A DNA stretch of 64,000 nucleotides from Chthonomonas sp. Its GTDB lineage: Bacteria > Armatimonadota > Fimbriimonadia > Fimbriimonadales > Fimbriimonadaceae. The translations under genes were made by a program, and so were the position numbers. Location: contig JAEURQ010000002.1 of assembly GCA_016788425.1 (NCBI GenBank), positions 620,001 to 684,000 on the forward strand, written 5' to 3'. Under the pieces are notes generated by a model. It was given only the letters and a program-made list of their open reading frames with translations. It ran no database searches and had not been told where the DNA came from. This document shows positions 1 to 8,961 of this stretch, in pieces; the first letter of the stretch is position 1, and each line of letters starts with the position of its first letter.

Positions 1-61
1 AGACCCCCGAAATCAAAGCCGTTGCTACAAAAAAAGTGCGCTTCCAATTCGCCACAGTCAT
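1..61 (-). CDS. N-terminal fragment of a putative exported or membrane protein, cut by the window edge
   Basis: An ATG at 61 (minus strand) opens a frame with no stop to the left edge. The 20 visible residues start with a basic stretch (Asn-Trp-Lys-Arg) followed by a hydrophobic run, as in a signal peptide or first membrane helix. It lies 7 bases downstream of the zinc-peptide gene on the same strand and could be co-transcribed with it. Too little is visible to name it. A chance frame is possible because the stretch is so short. Confidence 0.35.
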   Translation of the reverse strand, partial: MTVANWKRTFFVATALISGV

Positions 62-68
62 AAGATAC

Positions 69-269
69 CTAGTCATTCGAAGAAGGTCCCGAAGGTGAGA
101 CGTCCGAAACCCCGACTTCGTACTCAAAAATTGAATAGCAGAGCGGGCAGCCGTAGAGTCCAGTACGAACCCAGTCGGCTTCGGTCCATCCACAAAAAGG
201 ACAATCCCCGCGCGATTCTCGCTCCCCACGAAGGGCGTCGAGAAATCGCACAGGGATTTCTGGGGTCAT
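69..269 (-). CDS. McsA-like zinc-finger mini-protein
   Basis: This 66-residue protein carries one treble-clef-like zinc site made of two CxxC pairs. Between and around them is the pattern C-P-x-C-G-x-T, T-G-x-x-G-C and C-Y-x-x-F, which matches the second zinc finger of McsA, the activator of protein arginine kinase McsB in Firmicutes. McsA proper is about 170-180 residues with a UvrB/UvrC-like tail. Here only the finger is present and there is no tail. Its ATG directly follows the TAG of ilvE (stop 270-272, start 269), so translation is probably coupled. No McsB or ClpC gene is visible. The zinc binding is a strong inference. A link to arginine phosphorylation is weak, and it may be a free-standing zinc ribbon of other function. 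Confidence 0.7.
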   Translation of the reverse strand: MTPEIPVRFLDALRGERESRGDCPFCGWTEADWVRTGLYGCPLCYSIFEYEVGVSDVSPSGPSSND

Positions 270-1166
270 CTAGCTCGCGTTGGCGGCTACTTTGTCAAAG
301 GCAACGCCGGTCACGCGGACCTTGGCGTAGGCTTCCATGAGCTTGCGGGTGATCGGGCCGGGCTTGCCGTCACCGATCTTGCGACCGTCCAGGCTCACCA
401 TCCCGATGATTTCGGCGGCGGTACCGGTCAGGAACGCTTCGTCGGCGGTGAAGATGTCAAACGGAGTCAGAACTTCTTCGACCATTTTGTAGCCGGCGGC
501 AACGGCCAATTCCATGGCCGTGTTGCGGGTGACGCCTTGCAGAATGCCGCAGCTGGGGTGCGGGGTGCGAACCTTGTTGCCTTGGATCAGGAAGATGTTG
601 TCGCCACTGCACTCGGCGATTTGGCCCATTTGATTCAGCATGAGCGCCTCGCCCGCGCCTTGGCGGTTGGCTTCCATCTTCGCCATGATGTTGCTTGCGT
701 ACTTGCCGATGCACTTCACACGCGGCTCAATGGTGTCCGGCGACATCACGCGGAAGCTGCTGGTGACCACGTCGAGCCCGGTGTCGTAGGCGCTCGGCGG
801 ATACAGCGCCAGCTCATTGACCATGATCATCACGTTCGGCTTGCGATTGATGTTCTTGGGGTCGAGGCCAAGGCCGGTGCCGCGGGTGACGTTTAGGCGA
901 ATGTAACCGTTGCTGATGTCGGCCTGCGCGCACATGTCCAGGATGATCGAGCGCAGTTCCGGCTGGGTGATCGTCATTTCGTAGCCGAAGTAAGCGATCC
1001 CATGATAAAGGCGGTCGAGGTGCTCGTCGAGCTTAAACACTCGCCGCGAGTAGATGCGGATCCCTTCGAAGATGCCATCGCCATAAAGGTGGGCGTGGTC
1101 TGCGGCACTGACGGTCGCTGTCTCCAAGGGCATGACATCCCCATTAAGCCAAACCAGTTTGGGCAT
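270..1166 (-). CDS. ilvE: Branched-chain amino acid aminotransferase
   Basis: A 298-residue class IV (fold type IV) PLP aminotransferase. It transfers the amino group between glutamate and the 2-keto acids of leucine, isoleucine and valine in the cytoplasm. The PLP lysine is Lys151 in the segment V-K-C-I-G-K-Y, aligned to the K-x-x-G-N-Y of the family. The downstream E-C-S-G-D-N-I-F and G-V-T-R motifs that hold the cofactor phosphate and substrate are present. Length is normal for IlvE. D-amino-acid transaminase and aminodeoxychorismate lyase share the fold, but the overall pattern favours IlvE. A TACAAT hexamer at 1173-1178 ends six bases before the ATG, so the mRNA is probably leaderless. 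The gene is divergent from the VanW gene. Confidence 0.92.
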   Translation of the reverse strand: MPKLVWLNGDVMPLETATVSAADHAHLYGDGIFEGIRIYSRRVFKLDEHLDRLYHGIAYFGYEMTITQPELRSIILDMCAQADISNGYIRLNVTRGTGLGLDPKNINRKPNVMIMVNELALYPPSAYDTGLDVVTSSFRVMSPDTIEPRVKCIGKYASNIMAKMEANRQGAGEALMLNQMGQIAECSGDNIFLIQGNKVRTPHPSCGILQGVTRNTAMELAVAAGYKMVEEVLTPFDIFTADEAFLTGTAAEIIGMVSLDGRKIGDGKPGPITRKLMEAYAKVRVTGVAFDKVAANAS

Positions 1167-1172
1167 AGTTAA

Positions 1173-1226
1173 ATTGTACCGTCCGAGGGACTTGTGCCCG
1201 TGCCCAAACGTTCAATCTTGTATAAT
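1173..1226. promoter_or_regulatory. Divergent -10 elements for ilvE and the VanW gene
   Basis: On the minus strand TACAAT (1173-1178) sits six bases before the ilvE ATG at 1166. On the plus strand TATAAT (1221-1226) sits 15 bases before the ATG at 1242. Neither has a convincing -35 match. The plus-strand -10 lies inside the longest reading frame (GTG at 1194), which argues that the frame really starts at 1242. Confidence 0.6.
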
Positions 1227-1241
1227 TTGTGGCAATCATTC

Positions 1242-2627
1242 ATGGGCTCTTCACGTTGCTTTCTCGCACTCTTCTTGGTGGCCGGTTCGGCCGTTGCTGC
1301 CTTCGCTCAGGCGAACGATCCGATTCTGCAGCCGGAAGTCACCATCGCCGGGCTCAATGTGGGTGGCCTGACGACCACCGAGGCGCGATACCAGCTTCGT
1401 TTGTGGTGGGATAACGAGCGACGCACGCTGTTCTCGCTGACCAACTCTCAGCTCAAAAAGCAACCCGAGGCGCGCAGTCTGACTTCGTGGGGGGTGGCTC
1501 TCGACGATGCCGCGACGCTGGCGGCGATGCCGAAGGAAGCGTTCTACAGCGAAACGGTGCCGACCGGCCCTCCGACCAAGCGCGATTTCGACGCAGTCTA
1601 CAAGTTCGACGCGGCCAAGATGGACAGCCTGCAACGCTTTATCGAAGCCCAACTTGGCACTGGCGGCGGCGACGCGCAGGTCGCCATTGTGGGCGGCAAA
1701 GTCGTGGTGAAGGGCGCTAAGCCCGCGCCGAAGTTTGACCGCAAAAAGACGCTGGACAACCTGATGGCGGCCTGGCGCAACGGCGACGCTCAAGCGCAAA
1801 TTGACATTGACGTTCCTGCAAGTTCGATCCCGGAAGGCGGGCTCGCTCTGGTGGAAATCTCGCGGTTTAGCACGCGATATCCGACCGGCCAAAAGAGCCG
1901 CAACAACAACTTGAGTCTGGCCAGCGGCAAGATTGACGGCCATGTACTGATGCCAGGCGAGGTGTTTAGCTTCAATGGCACCGTCGGCAAGCGAACGGTT
2001 CAGGCGGGTTTCAAGGAGGCTGGCGTGTACGTGAACGGTCGCCACGATACTGGCGTTGGGGGCGGCATCTGCCAGGTCAGCACGACGCTCTACAACGCTT
2101 CGCTGCTGGCCGATCTTGGGATCGTTCAGCGCCGCAACCACAGCATGCCGGTCGCGTATGTGCCGGTTGGTCGCGACGCGACCGTAAGCTGGGGATCGCT
2201 CGATCTCAAGCTCAAGAATCCGTACGATTTTCCGATCGCGTTCCGGCGGACGTTTGGCAAGGGCAGCCTCACCTTTATCATCTATGGTCAACCGACCAAT
2301 AAGACCGTAAAGATCACCTCGGGCAAGCGGTCGAGCTGGGCGGCGGGAAGCAAAACCGTGTTCGATTCGAGCCTCCGTCCGGGCTCGCGGCGGGTGGTTG
2401 AAAAGGGAAGTGCTGGTCACCGCGTGACTACCTATCGCCAGGTGTTTAGCGGCGGCAAGCTGGTGCGCACCGACAATTTGGGACTGAGCTATTATCCCGG
2501 CGGCCCCCGCATTATCGCGGTCGGACCGAAGCCGCGAAGCGCGCCGCGTCCAGCGACCATGCCCCTGGCTGCGCCGATGTCGGCTCCCACGCCGCCCGCC
2601 GTGATTCCGCAACGCCGTGGCGGCTAA
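1242..2627 (+). CDS. VanW family exported protein
   Basis: The mature protein follows a signal peptide (residues 1-24, hydrophobic core ending A-F-A-Q-A). An N-terminal segment resembles the peptidoglycan-binding domain often found before VanW domains. The VanW domain in the second half has its hallmarks: F-S-F-N, then G-G-G-I-C-Q-V-S-T-T-L-Y-N-A, then R-R-N-H-S and G-R-D-A-T-V. VanW proteins are cell-envelope proteins first seen in vancomycin-resistance clusters, and their biochemical role is still unclear. The Cys and the N-H-S motif may form an active site, as in L,D-transpeptidase-like folds, but this is unproven. The frame could open at GTG 1194, but a TATAAT at 1221-1226 and the signal peptide position favour ATG 1242. 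Its 3' end overlaps the next gene by 11 bases. Confidence 0.88.
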   Translation: MGSSRCFLALFLVAGSAVAAFAQANDPILQPEVTIAGLNVGGLTTTEARYQLRLWWDNERRTLFSLTNSQLKKQPEARSLTSWGVALDDAATLAAMPKEAFYSETVPTGPPTKRDFDAVYKFDAAKMDSLQRFIEAQLGTGGGDAQVAIVGGKVVVKGAKPAPKFDRKKTLDNLMAAWRNGDAQAQIDIDVPASSIPEGGLALVEISRFSTRYPTGQKSRNNNLSLASGKIDGHVLMPGEVFSFNGTVGKRTVQAGFKEAGVYVNGRHDTGVGGGICQVSTTLYNASLLADLGIVQRRNHSMPVAYVPVGRDATVSWGSLDLKLKNPYDFPIAFRRTFGKGSLTFIIYGQPTNKTVKITSGKRSSWAAGSKTVFDSSLRPGSRRVVEKGSAGHRVTTYRQVFSGGKLVRTDNLGLSYYPGGPRIIAVGPKPRSAPRPATMPLAAPMSAPTPPAVIPQRRGG

Positions 2628-4827
2628 GCTCGCGGTTGGACTGAGCCTTATTTTGGCGGGCTATCTGGCCCGCGCGGTCCCCGAGCGGATCGTCTCCAGC
2701 GTCCACAGCATCTCCGGTAAGGAGCGCGCCACCGAGTTTGTGACCGTCGATGGAGCGCATCGGCTGGAGATTCAGCGCGAGGGATCGCCAACCGAAACCA
2801 TTCGCGGCGGCCGCGAACCCTTGTTTATCCCGGCTGACAATGGTCCCGCATCCTTGTTGGTGTTTCGCATTGAGGACGGACCTTTGAGGTCGGTCGTGGT
2901 CCGCTACCTCTCCGATCAGCGGCAAACGGAGTACTCAGGCGCTCTGGGCTACGTGGAAGGCATCTCCTCACTTGCCATTCCGACCCCGGCCGGACTCGTC
3001 GGAATCAATCCGCGAACGCGCGAGACGGCGCTATTGCCGCTCGATGCTCGGATGATCTCCCGAGACTTTGCTACATACCAAAAGGACGGTAAGTGGGTCC
3101 TCCACCGGCTCGATTGGGCGGAATCTGGTGGCAAGAGCGAAACGCCTTTTCTCAGCGCAACTTGGGATGGCTGGATCACAGCCACGCACCTGAATGGGGC
3201 GCAGTTGGACCTGCCTGACGGCTTCTCGGTGGACCCCATGGTGCCCCTTCGCAAGGTAGGCGAGCGCACCATGTTTGGCATTCAGCGAATTGTTTCGGCG
3301 GGCGCGATCCATCACATGGCCACGGATGAACCCAACTACCCCTGGCGAGAACGGGCCGAGCGCTACTTGATGCTGAGCGACGGGTTCCAGATCGAGAACG
3401 GACCGTGGCGCGATCCGCAACTTGGCAAAAACTTTGCCGTGCTGGAAGAGGCGTTGGAACGCCCTTGGCCAAACGGGAACTATCGCCGCAAATTCTGGCG
3501 AGTAGACCTGCAAACGCACGACTATGTTGACCTCGGCTTGGAGGGCGTTTCGGCGGCTACAACGTTCGACGACGCGGCTCTCATGCGCACCTTAACCGGA
3601 TTTGCGAGGGTGAACCTATCGACGGGCGAACGCGTGAGTTGGCCGAGTGCGGGCGATCCTCGCATGAGGTTTGTATCGAATCACCGTGACGTGTTCGCGG
3701 TCGGTCGCGATGAGGTGGTTCGTTTGACCGAGTCGCCAGTGCGGTTGACCCAGCCCGGCCAGGCGATAAGATTTTCCGCGCTGCCGGGGCCAGGTGAGTA
3801 CGATTTCGATCAGTCGGTGTACTTCCGGGCCGAGCGCAGTGTCGGCGGGCAGGTCGGTCTGGCGTGGTGGGATGGCCACGCCTTGCACCTCGGCGATCTG
3901 AGCGCGACGATCGTGGCGCGACGCTCCCGCACCGGAACGGATTTCCTGCGTCAAGATTTCAACTCGCCGCCGGCGGTGGTGGAGTCCCCCGCCGCAAAAG
4001 CCCCGGTGCTGGTGACCTCGAATCGCGACGCCGCCGATGCGGCGGACCCGACCGTTCGGCGGAGTTTCCTCACAACCAAAGTTGGGGCGCAAACCGTGGC
4101 CGCCACTCTGCTTTCCCCCGACGACGTTGACGAGGAGCGCCCGCTCGTGATCCACATCTACGATCGTCAAGCCGGGCGCGGGTTTGAATTCACGCCGGTC
4201 GATGCGAATGACCCTTATTCCGCGCGCAATTGGCTTGCGCAGGGTTACCGAGTCCTGTTACCAGACCTCGCGTTCGAGGTCGGTCAGCCGGGGCCGTCGG
4301 TGGTGCGGAGCCTCCGGGCCTGGATCGCCGAGGTCCGGAAGTCCACCAAAGTCGGACGCATCGCGGTGGTGGGTCATAGTTGGGGCGGTTATGGCGCGCT
4401 CTTCGCCGCAACTCAGATGCCCGAGTTGCGGTGTGTCATTGCGGGTTCGCCGATCACCGACCTCACGTCGCTGTACTTCTCGAGCTATGCGGGCCAGGAG
4501 TCCAATGCGCCGATTGTCCAGATCGAGCAGGGCCGGATGGGCGTCTCGCCGGACCAAAACCCAGCCGCGTATCGCGCGAACTCGCCGCTCACCTTTATCA
4601 AGAACCTGAAGGTCCCGGTGCTGGCGGTGTTCGGCGACCGCGATGAGCTCGTGAATCCTACTCAGCACGAGATTCTAACCCACGCGCTGTGGCTGGCGGC
4701 CAAGCCGAGCCTCGTCATTCGCTATGCCAACGAAGGACATGAGATCGGATCGCCGGTGAATCGTCGAGATTTTGCGACACAACAGGCGGCTTGGCTCCGT
4801 AAACACCTATTGGGCGAAAGGTACTGA
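2617..4827 (+). CDS. Prolyl-oligopeptidase-like S9 family serine peptidase, exported
   Basis: A 736-residue protein with a hydrophobic N-terminus (signal peptide or anchor), a long beta-rich region that probably forms a propeller, and a C-terminal alpha/beta-hydrolase domain. The catalytic triad is visible: Ser588 in G-H-S-W-G-G, Asp676 in F-G-D-R-D-E-L-V, and His708 in E-G-H-E. This is the S9 arrangement, which cuts short peptides in the periplasm or outside the cell. It could also be an acylaminoacyl peptidase or a glycan esterase of the same fold. The GTG start at 2617 lies inside the end of the VanW gene in another frame, so translation is likely coupled. A tRNA on the other strand follows at 4878. 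Confidence 0.85.
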   Translation: MAAKLAVGLSLILAGYLARAVPERIVSSVHSISGKERATEFVTVDGAHRLEIQREGSPTETIRGGREPLFIPADNGPASLLVFRIEDGPLRSVVVRYLSDQRQTEYSGALGYVEGISSLAIPTPAGLVGINPRTRETALLPLDARMISRDFATYQKDGKWVLHRLDWAESGGKSETPFLSATWDGWITATHLNGAQLDLPDGFSVDPMVPLRKVGERTMFGIQRIVSAGAIHHMATDEPNYPWRERAERYLMLSDGFQIENGPWRDPQLGKNFAVLEEALERPWPNGNYRRKFWRVDLQTHDYVDLGLEGVSAATTFDDAALMRTLTGFARVNLSTGERVSWPSAGDPRMRFVSNHRDVFAVGRDEVVRLTESPVRLTQPGQAIRFSALPGPGEYDFDQSVYFRAERSVGGQVGLAWWDGHALHLGDLSATIVARRSRTGTDFLRQDFNSPPAVVESPAAKAPVLVTSNRDAADAADPTVRRSFLTTKVGAQTVAATLLSPDDVDEERPLVIHIYDRQAGRGFEFTPVDANDPYSARNWLAQGYRVLLPDLAFEVGQPGPSVVRSLRAWIAEVRKSTKVGRIAVVGHSWGGYGALFAATQMPELRCVIAGSPITDLTSLYFSSYAGQESNAPIVQIEQGRMGVSPDQNPAAYRANSPLTFIKNLKVPVLAVFGDRDELVNPTQHEILTHALWLAAKPSLVIRYANEGHEIGSPVNRRDFATQQAAWLRKHLLGERY

Positions 4828-4877
4828 TCTGTCACCTATGTCTCCGGTACAAAGACAGGGTTCGGAAAAGTGAAGAG

Positions 4878-4954
4878 TGGTAGCGACGGGCGGACTCGAA
4901 CCGCCGACCTAACGGGTATGAACCGTTTGCTCTAACCAACTGAGCTACGTCGCC
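4878..4954 (-). tRNA. tRNA-Met (CAT), elongator type
   Basis: A full cloverleaf of 77 bases with CCA encoded (4878-4880). The acceptor arm is GGCGACG / CGTCGCT. The D arm is TAGCTCAG..TTGGTTAGAGC, the anticodon stem is AACGG/CCGTT with loop TTCATAC, and the T arm contains GGTTCGAGTCC. The anticodon stem lacks the three G-C pairs of initiator tRNA, so this is elongator tRNA-Met. Isoleucine tRNA with lysidine is a less likely alternative. The first acceptor pair is G1-U72, a wobble pair that is unusual. Confidence 0.95.
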
Positions 4955-4969
4955 AAACGAGACTTTATT

Positions 4970-7186
4970 ATGGCCAAATTCCTGATTTCTTGCATACCGA
5001 TTCTCGGCTTGGTTGGTTGGCAATCCACGCCGAACGCGCGCACCGAAATCGCCTCGCTGGTGCAAGCCCGCAACGTCGGCGCTCTCCGGCGATTTAGCGG
5101 TCCGGAACTCGCCAAAGACCTACAGGCATTTGACTTTCTCAACCTCGGCGGCGTGTATGGCGGAGGCAGTCAAGGCTGGGCGGTGGTGTTTGTTCGCGAA
5201 CCGCTCAACGCCACGGAGTACGCGGTGGTCCACACACCGACCGGCATGGAGGACATCGGCTCGCAAGTGTTCGAGTTTCGCGAAGGCAAACTCGTGCGCA
5301 AGATTGCCGAGGCGGATCGGCAGGGCTTTCGCTTGGTGCATCACAACTTCGAAACCGTCGAGTTTCGGCCCGAGAAAATGGAGCTAACCGTGCGCGACCG
5401 CTTCCGCATGCGGCGCGAGAAGCCGAGTTCGGGAAGCACAATTCTGCGTCTGGGATCGCACCTAAAGGTAAGCGATCTGCGGACTTCCACCGGCAACAAA
5501 GTGCCGTTCGCGCAAGGCGGCGGGGTCGTCATCTTCCCGAGCCCAAGCGCCGACCAGCCCGAGCTAGTCATTGAGTACAGCGGCAAAATCAATCTGCCGT
5601 TCATTGGCGGCATGACGCGCCAAAACGAGATGAGCCTGGCCGGCGACATCTGGTACCCCACGCTCGGACGGTGGCCCGCCACGTACACCGCGAAGCTCAA
5701 GTTTCCGCGCGGATGGCGCGCCATTGCGCCCGGGGTCGCCGGTCCGGTGGTGCCGGGCGCGACTCAGGACGAGCAAACCTTCCGCATGGATGTGGCCAAC
5801 TGCTTTTTCAGCATGTCGGTGGGCCAGTACCGCTCGCGAAGCCTGAAGACGCCTGGGCTGGAGATTGAAACAGCCAGCGCCAACATGAGCGAGGCCGACA
5901 TGGACTTGCAAAACCGGGTCTCGGCGCCGGTGTTCGCGTATCTCGCCAAGTTCAAAAAGTATCCCTTTCCCAAGTTCACCTTCCTAGAAAGTCAGTGCAT
6001 GTTTGGCGGCGCGCTAGAGGCCTACAGCCACGCGACTTACGAGCAAAACTGGTTGCCCGACGAAGAGCCGCACGAGCCGGCGCACACCTGGTTCGGCGGC
6101 ATCGTGCCCAACACCTACTTGACCAGCCTTTGGAACGAGAGCTTCGCCTCGTGGTTTGAGACCCACTTTAAGCGGGAGAACGGCATGTGCCCGCCCGCCG
6201 AGGCGCGGCGCGCATTCATCGAGTTTCCGTACGCCGCGCAGAGTTTTGAGCGATTCCCGGTGGCGCGAGCGGGCTCAGAGCAGGGAACTGACGCCAGCGA
6301 CCTGGGCTACAACAAGGGCGCCTACGTGCTCCAAATGCTCGAAACCGTGATCGGTCCCGAGAAGGTGGTCGCCGCGATTCAAGAGTTCCTCCGCGCGCAT
6401 CCGGCGGGCGAACCCGCAGAGTGGCCTGACTTCGAGGCCGCCTGCGAGCGCGTCGTCGGCGAGGACCTTTCGTGGTTCTTCGACCAGTGGCTGCGGCGCG
6501 TCGGTTCGCCGCGGGTCAAGGTGCGTGATGCCACCTGGACGGCGGGGAAGTTGCGGGTTCGTTTCGACTGGGTTGGCGCGGGATATCGCATGCCGACCGA
6601 GGCGTTGCTGCGCTTTGATACTGGCCCGGAAATCGCGACTCGCGTCACGATTCCGGCGAGCGGCGATCTGATTATTCCCACGACGAGTAAGCCCAAACTG
6701 GTGGCGCTCGACCCCTACAATCGTCTGCTGCGGCATCGCGACCCCGGCGAAGTCCCGCAAAGCCTCAGCGGCCAAATCGGTCGGTTCAAGCGGTTTGTTG
6801 CGACCGGAATGTCGGCCACCGAAGAGGTGATGGGTGGCAAGCCGCGCATCGGGCAGCGCCTTACGAGCATCCCCAGCATTCTGAAAAACGTGTGCCTGAT
6901 GGTCCCCGCCACCGAGCCGCGCATTGCCAGTTATCTCCGGCAGGAAGGCGTGGCGGTGAAGGGAAGTAGCGTCACGTGGCGCGGCACCACGGTGGACATG
7001 AATCGCGGCGGCATGATTCTGCGGGTGCCCAAGGAGGATGGTTGGCTAATTATCGTCTGCGGCAAACCCAAGCTCGAAGCGCGCATGAACCAGGCCCAAT
7101 TTGCCTTGTTCGACGAGTTGGGCCGCGCCGTTCGCACGCGCACCGAGCCGCGAACCACGGGCGGACTCGCCGTCGCGGTGCGTTAG
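4970..7186 (+). CDS. Divergent M1-like zinc metallopeptidase, exported
   Basis: A 738-residue protein with an N-terminal signal peptide. The gluzincin motif is H368-E369-P-A-H372, followed by W-F-G-G and then W-N-E390-S-F-A. M1 aminopeptidases have HExxH-x18-E, but here only 17 residues separate the second His and the Glu. The exopeptidase loop G-A-M-E-N is altered to G-A-L-E-A, so binding of a free amino terminus may differ. A long C-terminal region follows. It probably acts on peptides outside the cytoplasm. The ATG starts 15 bases from the divergent tRNA-Met, with no clear Shine-Dalgarno sequence. The 3' end overlaps the convergent permease gene by 4 bases. Confidence 0.8.
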   Translation: MAKFLISCIPILGLVGWQSTPNARTEIASLVQARNVGALRRFSGPELAKDLQAFDFLNLGGVYGGGSQGWAVVFVREPLNATEYAVVHTPTGMEDIGSQVFEFREGKLVRKIAEADRQGFRLVHHNFETVEFRPEKMELTVRDRFRMRREKPSSGSTILRLGSHLKVSDLRTSTGNKVPFAQGGGVVIFPSPSADQPELVIEYSGKINLPFIGGMTRQNEMSLAGDIWYPTLGRWPATYTAKLKFPRGWRAIAPGVAGPVVPGATQDEQTFRMDVANCFFSMSVGQYRSRSLKTPGLEIETASANMSEADMDLQNRVSAPVFAYLAKFKKYPFPKFTFLESQCMFGGALEAYSHATYEQNWLPDEEPHEPAHTWFGGIVPNTYLTSLWNESFASWFETHFKRENGMCPPAEARRAFIEFPYAAQSFERFPVARAGSEQGTDASDLGYNKGAYVLQMLETVIGPEKVVAAIQEFLRAHPAGEPAEWPDFEAACERVVGEDLSWFFDQWLRRVGSPRVKVRDATWTAGKLRVRFDWVGAGYRMPTEALLRFDTGPEIATRVTIPASGDLIIPTTSKPKLVALDPYNRLLRHRDPGEVPQSLSGQIGRFKRFVATGMSATEEVMGGKPRIGQRLTSIPSILKNVCLMVPATEPRIASYLRQEGVAVKGSSVTWRGTTVDMNRGGMILRVPKEDGWLIIVCGKPKLEARMNQAQFALFDELGRAVRTRTEPRTTGGLAVAVR

Positions 7187-7986
7187 TTTTCTTTGCGTTG
7201 CGGGTCGAACTTGGCCTGCAGGCCGTCGCCCAGGAAGTTGAGCGCGAAGATGGTGAGACTGAGGATGAGACACGGCCAAATCAGCATCACCGGGTTGCTC
7301 GCCTTTTGCTGGTTGGCATCGCTGATCATGCTGCCCCAACTGGGCGTTGGCGGCTGAACCCCGATCCCGAGGAAGCTCAGCGCGCTCTCGGCGAGAATTG
7401 TCCCCGCGATCTCGACCATGAGCACCGCGAGGAGGCTGCCCCACAGGTGCGGGATGATGTGCCGGGTGACGGTGTAAAACTTCTTCGCGCCGAGCGCGTC
7501 GCTGGCCAGCACGAACTCGCGATCCTTAAGCGTCGCGGCCTGGGTTTTGACGAGCCGCACAATCGAGGGCCACGCCGTAATTGAGAGCGCGATGATGACG
7601 GGCCGAATCGAGGTGTCGCCCCAGATGCCGATGATGAGGATGGCGAGCAGGATATCCGGGAACGCGAACATCGTATCCGTGATGCGCAAGATGACGATTT
7701 GCACCCACTTGGGGCCGAAGACCGCGAGGATGCCGAGCGTGACGCCGAGCAGCAACGCGATGGCCTGCACGGTCAAACCAACGCCGAGCGAGATGCGAGC
7801 CCCGTAGGCGAGCCGCGCCAAGATGTCGTAGCCGGCTTGGTCGGTGCCCAACGGGAACGCGCCGCCAGGTGGCAAATTCACACCGCCGGCTTGACGATCG
7901 AACGGGCGCATCATCGGCACGACCACGGCAAAGATCGCCAGCAGAATCAGGTACAGCGCCGAAAATCGAGCGAGCCAGCGGGTCAT
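7183..7986 (-). CDS. ABC transporter permease, DppC/OppC type
   Basis: A 267-residue inner-membrane protein with about six hydrophobic segments. The binding-protein-dependent transport motif, which contacts the ATPase, is in the region E-F-V-L-A-S-D-A-L-G-A. It also has the D-G-L-Q-A-K-F-D-P-Q-R tail typical of the dipeptide/oligopeptide/nickel permease subunit C. With the neighbour DppB it would form the membrane channel of a peptide importer. Start and stop overlap with the upstream gene (TAATG at 7984-7988). Neither ATPase nor binding protein lies nearby, so these must be encoded elsewhere. Confidence 0.9.
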   Translation of the reverse strand: MTRWLARFSALYLILLAIFAVVVPMMRPFDRQAGGVNLPPGGAFPLGTDQAGYDILARLAYGARISLGVGLTVQAIALLLGVTLGILAVFGPKWVQIVILRITDTMFAFPDILLAILIIGIWGDTSIRPVIIALSITAWPSIVRLVKTQAATLKDREFVLASDALGAKKFYTVTRHIIPHLWGSLLAVLMVEIAGTILAESALSFLGIGVQPPTPSWGSMISDANQQKASNPVMLIWPCLILSLTIFALNFLGDGLQAKFDPQRKEN

Positions 7987-8936
7987 TAGACTTGCGACTC
8001 CCGGATGCGCGGGTCGAGAATCGGCTGGATGATATCCACGATCAGGTTGACCAAAACAAAGAGCGCGCCCGCCACGAGTGTGGTCGCCAAAATCATCGGC
8101 GTATCGCGGCGCTGGATCGCCTCGATTCCTTCGCGCCCAATGCCGGGGAGCTGGAACGCGGTCTCCAGGATAAACGAGCCCGTGAGCAAGAACCCGAACG
8201 ACGTGCCGATGGCCGTGATGACCGGCAGCAGCGAGTTACGCAAAATATGCCGAAACACGAGCCGAGGGCGGGGAACACCCTTGGCGATGGCCAGGTGAAT
8301 GTAATCTTGCGCGGCGGTATCAATGGTCGTGGCGCGCGAAAGTCGGGTGATGGTGGCCATGGGTCGCAGCGCCAAAATGCACACCGGCAACACCAAGTAG
8401 TAGAAGTCCGACGCCACGCGCTCGGGCGACCAACCGGTCGGGAGCTTGTCCCAGTGCACGGCAAACAAGTACACCAGCAGCGGCGCGAGCACAAAGTTGG
8501 GGGTGGTGACGCCAAACGTGCTGAGGCCGAGAATCACCTTGTCAACAACGCGGTCTTTCTTGAGTCCGGCCAGCGTGCCCAGCCCAATGCCAATGGCCGA
8601 GGCCAGCAGGATCGCCCACGCCGATATGCGCAGAGTCATGGGCAAGTTAGCCACGATCTTCTCGCTCACCGGTTGCTTGGTGCCGTGATACGACGTGCCG
8701 AGATCGCCGCGCACGACCTTACCCATGTAAAGCGCGTACTGCGTGAGCACGGGTTTATCCAGATTGAGCTGTCGCCGGATGGCTTGGTAGGCTTCGGGAG
8801 TCGCCTTTTCGCCGGCGATGATCCGGGCCGCGTCGCCGGGCGCCATGCTGGCCGCCATAAACGTTACGAAGCTGATCGCGATAAGGCTGATCAGCCCGTA
8901 AAGGAGGCGCAGGGCGATGGGGCGAAGGACGTTCAA
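7986..8936 (-). CDS. ABC transporter permease, DppB/OppB type
   Basis: A 316-residue permease with a hydrophobic N-terminus followed by the D-P-V-L-T-Q-Y-type periplasmic loop, G-D-L-G-T-S, and the family end motif (N-L-I-V-D-I-I-Q-P-I-L-D-P-R-I-R). It pairs with the DppC-type protein to form a peptide or nickel uptake channel. The only reasonable start is TTG at 8936. An ATG 11 bases upstream opens a four-codon reading frame whose TGA overlaps the TTG, which could couple translation. It lies 25 bases after the cyclophilin gene on the same strand and may be co-transcribed with it. Confidence 0.9.
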   Translation of the reverse strand: MNVLRPIALRLLYGLISLIAISFVTFMAASMAPGDAARIIAGEKATPEAYQAIRRQLNLDKPVLTQYALYMGKVVRGDLGTSYHGTKQPVSEKIVANLPMTLRISAWAILLASAIGIGLGTLAGLKKDRVVDKVILGLSTFGVTTPNFVLAPLLVYLFAVHWDKLPTGWSPERVASDFYYLVLPVCILALRPMATITRLSRATTIDTAAQDYIHLAIAKGVPRPRLVFRHILRNSLLPVITAIGTSFGFLLTGSFILETAFQLPGIGREGIEAIQRRDTPMILATTLVAGALFVLVNLIVDIIQPILDPRIRESQV

Positions 8937-8961
8937 GCGGCCTTCATCTTACCGCGAGGAC

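Noticed and set aside
1251-2612. A 453-codon frame opposite the VanW gene
   Set aside because: It mirrors the VanW frame, has no start signal, and its composition (Arg/His-rich) is that of antisense translation.
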